Part shown: piece by piece, positions 55,935-64,000 of the stretch | Numbering within the stretch: position 1 is the first letter of the stretch | Layout: each line of letters opens with the position of its first letter | DNA from: Amborella trichopoda | Lineage: Eukaryota > Streptophyta > Magnoliopsida > Amborellales > Amborellaceae | DNA: 64,000 bases | NCBI RefSeq assembly: GCF_000471905.2 | Contig: NW_006499751.1 | Coordinates: forward strand, 4,766,426 to 4,830,425 | Direction: 5' to 3' | The notes under the pieces: model-generated | What the model saw: the letters and a program-made list of their open reading frames with translations, nothing else | Told to the model about the DNA's origin: nothing | Database searches by the model: none | Position numbers and translations under genes: made by a program

Positions 55935-56773
55935 NNNNNNNNNNNNNNNNNNNNNNNNNNNNNNNNNNNNNNNNNNNNNNNNNNNNNNNNNNNNNNNNNN
56001 NNNNNNNNNNNNNNNNNNNNNNNNNNNNNNNNNNNNNNNNNNNNNNNNNNNNNNNNNNNNNNNNNNNNNNNNNNNNNNNNNNNNNNNNNNNNNNNNNNNN
56101 NNNNNNNNNNNNNNNNNNNNNNNNNNNNNNNNNNNNNNNNNNNNNNNNNNNNNNNNNNNNNNNNNNNNNNNNNNNNNNNNNNNNNNNNNNNNNNNNNNNN
56201 NNNNNNNNNNNNNNNNNNNNNNNNNNNNNNNNNNNNNNNNNNNNNNNNNNNNNNNNNNNNNNNNNNNNNNNNNNNNNNNNNNNNNNNNNNNNNNNNNNNN
56301 NNNNNNNNNNNNNNNNNNNNNNNNNNNNNNNNNNNNNNNNNNNNNNNNNNNNNNNNNNNNNNNNNNNNNNNNNNNNNNNNNNNNNNNNNNNNNNNNNNNN
56401 NNNNNNNNNNNNNNNNNNNNNNNNNNNNNNNNNNNNNNNNNNNNNNNNNNNNNNNNNNNNNNNNNNNNNNNNNNNNNNNNNNNNNNNNNNNNNNNNNNNN
56501 NNNNNNNNNNNNNNNNNNNNNNNNNNNNNNNNNNNNNNNNNNNNNNNNNNNNNNNNNNNNNNNNNNNNNNNNNNNNNNNNNNNNNNNNNNNNNNNNNNNN
56601 NNNNNNNNNNNNNNNNNNNNNNNNNNNNNNNNNNNNNNNNNNNNNNNNNNNNNNNNNNNNNNNNNNNNNNNNNNNNNNNNNNNNNNNNNNNNNNNNNNNN
56701 NNNNNNNNNNNNNNNNNNNNNNNNNNNNNNNNNNNNNNNNNNNNNNNNNNNNNNNNNNNNNNNNNNNNNNNNN
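55935..56773. other. Assembly gap (839 N)
   Basis: Run of N. The right edge starts inside a (GA)n run (56774-56791), so the gap probably marks a microsatellite or LTR region that did not assemble. Frames predicted across it are meaningless. Confidence 0.99.
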
Positions 56774-56967
56774 GAGAGAGAGAGAGAGAGGATAAGCTTT
56801 CTTGAGGCTTTGTAATTTTGCTGTAATTTTGCTATGTATTTGTTGTGTCTTTTCTCCTCTCTCTGACTTCCCATATTTATAGGAAGAATATGAGTCAATG
56901 TTCCTTATTACAATAGGTCCTTGAAAAATTGGTTCCTTGATCTCAATAATTCTTATCCATGTTAACA
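56774..56967 (-). repeat. 5' LTR of Copia element, partial (cut by gap)
   Basis: On the minus strand starts TGTTAACATGGATAAG at 56967, has a TATA-like CTATAAATATGGG about 85-97 bp in, and runs into (CT)n at the gap. Confidence 0.6.
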
Positions 56968-57029
56968 TTGAAAATATCTTTCTATTTATTTATTTACATT
57001 ATATTTAACAAAACTTATTTATAAATGGG

Positions 57030-57400
57030 TAAGCATATATGGAATACCTCTCATAAAAATAATTGAGGTCTATAGGAATAAATAAGGGAACATGAGGCCT
57101 CATGGCCACACGTTCCAACACATAAATGGTGGCTGCTAAGTAAACTAGCTTTATTTGCAAGGGAGTTGGCCACCATGTTTGCTTCACGATGAATAAGCGA
57201 GATCAACCACTTGCAGCGATGGGAGATGACTCTATAGCAACATTTCAATACCACGGTATGGAGTGACCATTGCGGTTCATGTTGACCTCTTATGGAATTG
57301 ACGAGAAGGGTAGAATTGGTCTCAATAGGATGAAACAATATAATTCAATGGCTAGATCCACCAAAAGAATTTTAAAGAGAGGAACTCTTTGAGAAAATAA
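57030..57400 (-). pseudogene. LINE RNase H C-terminal fragment
   Basis: On the minus strand: ETNSTLLVNSIRGQHEPQWS, then SLIHREANMVANSLANKASL, the end of the RNase H domain of plant LINEs (HV.REAN..AD.LA..A). A second complete RNase H end occurs at 57620-57720, so this belongs to a different LINE copy lying downstream of the large one. Confidence 0.7.
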
Positions 57401-57599
57401 TTATGCCCCACACTGTTTGTCGTGGTTCTTTCATTATATAATAGTAATACAATGGTGTGATATGCACTTTCCTATCTTGTTAAATGCAATATATAGTTTC
57501 CCATCTTCTTCTTCTTCTTTTTAATGGTAATGTACGACTTATCATTTATTCATATATAAAATACAAGATGTTGAAGCAAAGATACAATATTACAAAAAT
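57401..57599. other. LINE 3' flank, no feature recognised
   Basis: AT-rich spacer between the small RNase H fragment and the large LINE. Contains a CTTCTTCTTCTTC run at about 57505-57520. Confidence 0.4.
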
Positions 57600-57619
57600 G
57601 AAGTAACCAGCAGAGATGG

Positions 57620-60600
57620 AGTATGGACTCCTCCTTTGGCAAGAACATCGACATCTTCATTCACCTCTCTATAACAATGTTGAACCGTTGTCATAGAGGT
57701 TGACAAAATATCTCAAATTTAATGAAAAATAGTCCTTAATCTCCAAGGAATATGTGCCTTTCTCTTACTTCAGACAATGACATTTTCCGAGTCTCCTTCG
57801 ATAATTCTGTTCCCTTTCAAAGTGCATAGCAATTTTAAAACTTCTAATAAACCTCATGCCTCCACCTCGTTTGTTGTTGTGATACCACAAAGACCCGATT
57901 AAGAAATATAATGTGACCCAAATTATTTCTAATGAGTCCATTATAACCAGCTGGCCCTGGATTGCCAAGTGAACTTCAATCAAATTAAGTTTGAAGGAAT
58001 TCTTGGTGGTGGTATCCAAACAACCTCACTACGAGTGTTGGTAGTGACACCTATAGTCGCCATTGTCAAGGGATTGCTAATGATAAGACTTTTAAGAATA
58101 AATCCACTATCTTCATGTGCAAGGAACCAATCAGCTACGACTTCCAAAATATTCGATTTTAATGTAGACATATATGTACTCATAGTATCAAATACTCTTC
58201 TATTTCTTTTACACATTCCAAATAAGGCTAACCCAAATAGATCTCCAAAGAATAGTTCCCATTTTTGAAATATTAGGTGTGATCCATTAGTCAAGAAGAG
58301 CTCTGACATTTTGGGGAAAAGGTAATGACAGATTAAGGCACTGTCGAGCCCAATCCCAAAGATATGTAACAAAAGGGCATGCGAAGAAAGTATGTTGCGA
58401 AGTTTCATCACTGTATTTGCATAGGATACATACATTGGTGATAATAAACCCCATCTTTCTCAAGTTGTCAACAGTTGCTAATTTATCTTGACACATGATT
58501 CATAAGAATAGCTGCACTTTAAGAGGCACATGCAATGTCTTAATCTTGAATAAACCAACATCCAACTCTCTCCAACGATTAGAAAATAATAGATTATAGG
58601 TTGACTTAACCGAAAAATCCCTCGAATGGGTAAGATCTCAAATAATGCTATCATCCATATTTGGAGTCAAATATATATCATTCAATAATTTCAACAATGT
58701 CTGATACTCCTTAATGAATATGTCTATACCTCTCCTGTACCTACAAGGAATGGACCAAACAATATTATAAACACCCCCACTAGCCTCCTTGACAGATGCT
58801 AGCGGGTTCAAAGCTTTTGACAAAACCTTAAGGAAAATGTATCTCAATGGGTCATCTCCATTCCATTTGTCAAACTAAAAGAGAGTGGATTCTCCATTGC
58901 CCACTATTTTTAGAAATTGTTGTAGATACACAGATCTCTTATAGTCAATACTTTCCAAACATGAGACAAACTTGTCTTGTTTCTTGGACTTTTAATGAGG
59001 CCAAAGTTCAAATCCATTCCATATTTATCTCTCAGAACAAGCACCTAGAAAGACTCAGGTTATGTATGGATCATCTACCACCATTTTATTAAAAGTGTTG
59101 AGTTCATATATTTCAATCTCCTAACACCCAATCCCCCCTCCTTTATTGGGCTACAAATTTTTTCTCAACTCACCAGATGAAATCTTTTCCTTCTTATGTC
59201 ATCTCCCCACAAGAAATTTATCATAATTCTTTATATTTGTTTTTCAACTTCTTTTGGCATCTTAAATAAGGACATAAAATATACTTGAAAGTTGGATAAA
59301 GTGGATTTAATCAACGTATATCTTCCCCCATAGAAAGATTTTTAGCTTTCCAAGTGTCAAGTTTCTTGTCAAATCTCTCCACCACCAAATCCCAAATTGA
59401 TCTTGAAGGCCTCAAATCCACTAGAGGAATTCCCAAATAAGTACAAGGTAATGACGTAACACCACAACCTAATAAATATGTCATTCTTGAAACTATCATT
59501 TGTGAACAACCAATACCAATGAGCTTGGTTTTACTCAAATTAACTTTAAGTCCAGTTGAGAGCTCCACATTTTATAAGAAAATCCATAAGCAAGTGATTT
59601 CCTTAACTGTGGGACTACAAAATATAATGGTATCATCAACATATTGTAAATGGGATACTATAAGACCATTATTACCAATATTAACACTTAATATGATCAT
59701 TTGCATTGTCAGTCCATTAAGCATGATACTAAAGCTCTCAGCTACCAAAGTATATAAAAATTGTGAAAGAGGGTCCCCTTGTCTCAATCCTCTTGATCCT
59801 TTGAAAAAACCAGTTACTTTGCTATTAACAAGAACTGAAAAATTGGTAGAAAACAGATAACCATCAATCCACAATCTCCACCTTGAATGAAAACCCATTT
59901 TAGTCATGATACTTTGTAGTACCCCGCAATCAACCTTATCATATGCCTTCTCAAAGTCTAGCTTACAATTAGGACCAGGTTTGTCATCCTTGATTCTTGA
60001 GTGGATACCTTTTTGTACAACCAAAATATTATCCCTAATTTACCTATCCTTCAAGAATGTTGATTGTGATCCTTTAATAACCATATGAATCACCTGGCGC
60101 AGTCTATTAGCTAAAATCTTTCCTATGATTTTATAAAGACTACCAATAAGACTAATATGTCGAATATCTTTGATCTCCGCAATGGCATTTTTCTTTGGAA
60201 TTAAAGCAATAAAAGTAGAATTCATGGCAATATTAATTTTACTCGTCTAATAAAATTCTTCCAATAATTGAACAATATCATCTTTCAAAATATCTCAAAA
60301 AGATTGAAAAAACAACCTTGGGTATCTATTTGGGCCGGGAGCCTTATCTCTACTTAGGCCAAAGACTGCATATTGGATTTATTGCTCTTCAAATTTTCTC
60401 TCCAACCACTGAGTTTGTTCTAATGGCAACCTAGTAAAAAGTAGATCTTGAATGGATAGTTGCATCTCACTATCAGCCTCATAAAACTTCTTGACATGAT
60501 CAATCAGGGCCCTTTCAACTTATGACATGTTGTCATAGTTTATTCTTTCAATATGGAGGCTTTGAATGGAGTTACTCATTTTCCTTGCATTAGCAATAGC

Positions 60601-61702
60601 ATGAAAGAATCTTCTGTTTTTATCGCCCTCCTTGAGCCATTTCACACGAGATCTTTGTCTTCAATAGATTTCCTCCAAATTAAGCAAATGTTTATACGTA
60701 GCCACCCATAAGCTTTTGTATCTGAATTGATCATGTGTTAGAGAACCTCCCATAAAATAAACATTATCTAACTCCTCTATATGAGACTTTGCAACCCTGA
60801 TTTTAGATTGTAAATCTCCTCAAACACTCATCTTTCATGTAATAATCCTTTGTTTCAATATTTGTAGCTTCTTTGAAATTTGGAAACCTTTCTAACCATC
60901 AATGGTAGTATTTTTCTAGAAATCTTCAATTAGGCTGAGTAAAGGTCTCTCTGACAGCCATGCCAATTCAAATCTTAACAGGGATGGTCCAAACAAGAAA
61001 CCGTCAGAGTTCAGGAGAAGAGGTACATGATCAGACAAAAATTTTGGTGGGGCTTTTACACTTATTTTTGGGAAACGAGTAACAAACTCAGAAGAGACAA
61101 GAAACTTGTTTAACCTTGTTAAAATAGGCTCTTGTGACTTATGATTGGACCAGGTATAGTTAGCCCCAGTAAAAGAAAGATCAATCAATTCATGGTGCTA
61201 TATAAAACCTTCAAACAATCTCATACAAGAAGACGTAGAAGGAGAAGATGTAGATTCACTTGGCCATCTAATAATATTAAAGTCACCACAAACGAACAAA
61301 GGCACATTCAAATTTAATTGAATATTTGCTAGTTCCTAAAAAAACGTAGATGTCAATAGCTCTGTTAGGCCCATATACCACAGATAAACACCAAGAAAAA
61401 TTATTTAAATGCCCCTGAAAAACAAGGGAAATGTGTTTACTTGAAAGAAAGTTTTGTGAAGCACTCAAAACCAAATGGTCCCAAAGGATCCAAATACCAA
61501 CAGAAGAACCAGAAGCATCTACTCTCAAAAGATTCAGGGAGCTATTTCCCCAAACCAAGCTGGCAGTACGAAGAGTCGAGGCCTCCAATTTAGTTTACTA
61601 GAGAAGCAAGAGATCGGGCCTTTCCTTTCTACAAAAAGAAAGAACGTCTTTATTGCAATGAGCACTATTGAGGCCCCTGACATTCCAACATAACACTTTC
61701 AT
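57620..61702 (-). pseudogene. LINE ORF2: endonuclease, RT, zinc knuckle, RNase H
   Basis: Endonuclease: MKVLCWNVRGLNSAHCNKDV at 61702, SGSSVGIWILW near 61500, and the catalytic SDHVPLLL near 61020-61045. RT: FIALIPKKNAIAEIKDIRHI with SLIGSLYKIIGKILANRL near 60200; KLDFEKAYDKVDCGVLQSIM near 59950; RGLRQGDPLSQFLYTLVAES near 59790; LQYVDDTIIF near 59625-59652 (catalytic Y-V-D-D); GLKVNLSKTKLIGIGC near 59540; YLGIPLVDLRPSRSIWDLVV near 59430. Zinc region: CQDKLATVDNLRKMGFI and CILCKYSDETSQHTFFACPF. RNase H: VVWIPPPRIPSN and YREVNEDVDVLAKGGVH. All domains of plant L1 ORF2 are present, but stops (for example after RPDLLLL) kill the frame. Confidence 0.88.
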
Positions 61703-61749
61703 ACAGACTGGTAACCATCTCTATATTTGGTGACCCTTGAAGGACCAGC

Positions 61750-63467
61750 AAACATAGGCAGCAAAGCTTCAGAATGGGCACGAGGACAAGCACTTACCTC
61801 ACTGTGATTATAGTTAATATGGCATACCAAATTGTCAAGTTTTGTTTGAAGTCTTCCTTTCTTCTTGGATTTCAAAATTTTTCTCCCAGCACCCCTTTCC
61901 TCTAGTTCCTTTCTATGCTCCTCCTTTAAGGTATCCATAATGGTGTGAAGAGAGTCACCATAATGCACATTAATTGCATCCAAAACTGTACGAACTTCCA
62001 AAGGTCGGATCACTAAGGACATGTCATCATTGACAGTGTCATAATCATCATATCCCTCAAAATTATCTTCCACAAGAACTTCATCATCAATATCATCACT
62101 CGGTGGTCTCATAGCAATCGGAGGAACTATTAGAGGCTCTTCTAGCTCGTGTTCTTTGAGGCTTCGACTACTGTTATCAAGAACAACACTTTCAATATTT
62201 TTCCAAAGTTTATCAATATAAGTAGAAAAAGCATATCTTCCTTCCATATCTTCTTCCTCCCTCTCGATATTATACACTAGCACTGGTTTTTCAACAAACT
62301 TCCCCTTCTTTTGGGTCTTTAACTGCTTCGAAGCAACCCTCCCAAATAGGCTCCTTTGCTGCATCTTTTCTTCTTCAAATTTCCTCTCTTTGCTTGCATC
62401 AGAGTAAGAGCCAGCTTGAAATTCAACAATGGTGTTCTTTTGGGTTACTTGTGGAATGAGAGCTTCTTTTTGAAGCTGCAGAATTTCTTATCTTTGATGA
62501 AAGGTTATGGGAAGGAATTAATTGGCCACTCATCCAAACATTCAAAGGGAAACTTTCCATAAGTTTCAAATCGGTTATGGTAGGGAATAACATTGCTTTT
62601 GCAAGGAATTTCCATAGCAAATTTTTTTGGCATGTTTCCATCAATTTTAACAACCCATTGTAAGAATGGCCTAAACTTACCCTCCCACGAAATTTTCGAC
62701 GATGATATCGGTTGTCAATTTTTTAAACTCCATTGTTGCAGCTTGAGATTGACATTAATGGCTTATGGGAACCATCATCCTTATAAACATTCTAATCACC
62801 AATCAGTTTATGTTTCACCTCTTCAGAAGAGACTTCAACGAAACCTCCCTTCTTAATGCAAATCTCTTTAAATACAAGTTTAAAATCAAAGCCTCCCATC
62901 TTAGGATACCCTCTTTAGGATGATTTATAATTTTAGTTTTTACCAAGAAAACAAGGGCATGGTAACTGGTTAAATTCCAATCAATCTTGACCACATAGAT
63001 TTTTTACCTCTTTAAGACTTCAGATGACCAAGCAATGATTGGAATACCAGAAACCGCAAACTAAGATGATTTTGGCTTGATCATAGAGGCTTATAAGGCG
63101 GGGACCCATCTTTCTGCGACCAAATCAGCCCCCCGGAAGTGCCAAAATCTCTTATCGATTACTGTAATAACTTCCTCACAAGAACTTAGAAAACAAATAA
63201 ATTTACCTCCTGGGATCAAGCGACACAGGCTCGGGGTCTTAGTTTAATCTTATCAACTCATTCTTGGAACATCTGTACTTGCAAAAATCTCTCCCTGAAA
63301 GTCACAATCATTGCTGATTGAATTCTCTTTTCTCGTTCTTTAATTATATCATCTCGAACCAAAATAGCGAGGTTCCTATGGAGATGAGAACTCGAATGAG
63401 AACATAAAGCCGAAACATAGGAAACACCACCTTTCTTCATCTTCTTTTCAGAATACACCTTTCTCAA
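61750..63467 (-). pseudogene. LINE ORF1 (gag-like)
   Basis: Starts possibly at 63467 (MRKVYSEKKMKKGG). In shifting frames it shows FRGADLVAERWVPALQ, a pattern like plant LINE ORF1/DUF4283 proteins (W...G..L.L..W.P), then VVKIDWNLTSYHALVFLVKT. The 61750-62364 part is open for 221 residues, acidic in the middle (DDIDDEVLVEDNFEGYDDYD), then basic (GAGRKILKSKKKGRLQTK). This is the expected RNA-binding ORF1 position upstream of the endonuclease. Assignment rests on position plus weak motifs. Confidence 0.5.
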
Positions 63468-63720
63468 CTCTTCATCATTCTACCACCCGATTGCCACCAT
63501 CACCACACCACCATTTCCTAGCCATTACAACTGTATCACCCACTTGTCCTCTCTGTATCACCTACCATCACCACACCACAGAACATAATCATCTATCAAA
63601 AAATTTCTCTCTCTAGATTTCCACAAGGAACTCTCTCTGTGAAATCCTTCTTCCCCTTGCACACCAAAAAAAATCTCTGTAGTATCAAACCCTTGCGCAA
63701 GCAAATCTCTACAACATCAA

Positions 63721-63810
63721 ATGCAATTTCCTATCTTCTACAATGATAATATGCAATTTCCTATCTTCTACAATGGCAACATGCACTTTCTTATCCTATT
63801 ACATTCTACA
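63721..63810. repeat. 30-bp tandem repeat, 2.5-3 units
   Basis: ATGCAATTTCCTATCTTCTA plus CAATGATAAT occurs at 63721-63750 and 63751-63780 (CAATGGCAAC), with a third decayed unit after. It lies at the 5' edge of the LINE or in its 5' UTR; short tandem 5' UTR repeats are common in LINEs. Confidence 0.75.
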
Positions 63811-63821
63811 ATGGTATGGTA

Positions 63822-64000
63822 ATGTATTGACGGGCATCAACAATGCTCTGATAAAGAGATGGATCAGCAAACAAATTAGAATTCTCATGAATAGTATTTT
63901 TCATTGTCATTGGTGTTGAAATAGGTTTGGCACCAAGCATATGAGCATGATCAAGAAGATCCCTTGCATATTTGCTTTGTGAGAGAAAAATCCCACCTGA
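63822..64000 (-). pseudogene. Copia pol fragment (RT-RNase H linker)
   Basis: One open minus-strand frame to the window edge: GIFLSQSKYARDLLDHAHML, GAKPISTPMTMKNTIHENSN and YQSIVDARQYI. This is the stretch just after the Copia RT core (G.FLSQ.KYA.DLL...M..AKP..TPM). Best preserved of the Copia pieces here. It continues past the window. Confidence 0.85.

Larger units (their letters stand above)
51694..56967 (-). mobile_element. Ty1/copia retrotransposon, 3' truncated, with insertion in protease
   Basis: Order on the minus strand: 5' LTR beginning TGTTAACATGG at 56967 (interrupted by the assembly gap), gag (55702-55130), zinc knuckle (about 55020), a 551-bp insertion (54333-54883), protease (54328-54100), integrase (53900-53250), RT (52830-51950), RNase H start (51910-51694). 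The rest of RNase H and the 3' LTR are missing. TATA-like CTATAAATATGGG lies in the LTR near 56870-56882. Confidence 0.85.
57600..63470 (-). mobile_element. L1-type LINE, nearly complete but degenerate
   Basis: Minus-strand order: ORF1 (about 63467-61750), ORF2 with endonuclease (61702-60920), reverse transcriptase (60300-59310), zinc-knuckle region (58500-58290) and RNase H (58020-57620). The ORF2 start is an ATG at 61702 directly after ORF1. Stops and frameshifts are spread throughout. The 5' boundary is near 63500-63820, where Copia sequence begins on the other side; no poly(A) tail could be recognised at the 3' end. Confidence 0.82.

Noticed and set aside
55829..56968. 300-380-residue frames across the N run
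   Set aside because: They consist almost wholly of undetermined residues translated from the assembly gap.

Overview
The window is plant nuclear DNA: AT-rich, intron-bearing and packed with nested transposable elements. Most long open frames are remnants of transposon proteins. I recognise one gene that looks functional, the last six coding exons of PIG-S (a GPI transamidase subunit), on the + strand from 7411 to 28549. All five introns in view have GT/AG ends, the exons join in frame with no stop, and the last 182 residues can be read. Two introns are very long (8,050 and 11,236 bp) and filled with transposons. The species cannot be named from the sequence; an angiosperm with a large genome fits.

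Layout. 1-1542: 3' half of an hAT transposon (transposase C-terminus, acidic tail, right terminal repeat). 3370-4225: broken fragment of carbamoyl-phosphate synthase large chain (CARB), minus strand, directly abutting an internally deleted hAT element (4222-5894) that encodes BED zinc fingers and an acidic tail. 5895-6830: LINE and Copia scraps. 7411-28549: PIG-S, whose introns hold a short hAT element with perfect 8-bp target duplications (10841-12274), a roughly 0.5-kb intronic tandem duplication (15668-16672), a Copia pol region on the minus strand (about 18300-23230) with a second copy of the BED-finger hAT inserted in its integrase (20968-22652), Ty3/gypsy and Copia gag fragments, and GA/CT microsatellites.

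31612-37682: a degenerate + strand Copia element with a 2-kb 3' LTR. 37683-50800: one LINE split by two later insertions, both with perfect 5-bp target duplications: a Ty3/gypsy-type element of 10.7 kb (38510-49235, TGGAG) and a solo LTR (49476-50154, ACAAA). The 10.7-kb element is the oddest thing here. It keeps only gag and protease (about 1.5 kb of internal sequence) between LTRs of about 5.8 and 3.4 kb, and the LTRs consist largely of four kinds of tandem repeat. It resembles a TR-GAG-type non-autonomous retrotransposon.

51694-56967: a minus-strand Copia element, truncated at its 3' side, with a 551-bp insertion exactly at the protease active site and an assembly gap (55935-56773) next to its 5' LTR. 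57030-63470: LINE sequence, mainly one nearly complete but degenerate L1-type element on the minus strand (ORF1, endonuclease, reverse transcriptase, zinc knuckle, RNase H). 63822-64000: another Copia fragment. I see no tRNA, rRNA, CRISPR or prokaryotic feature.
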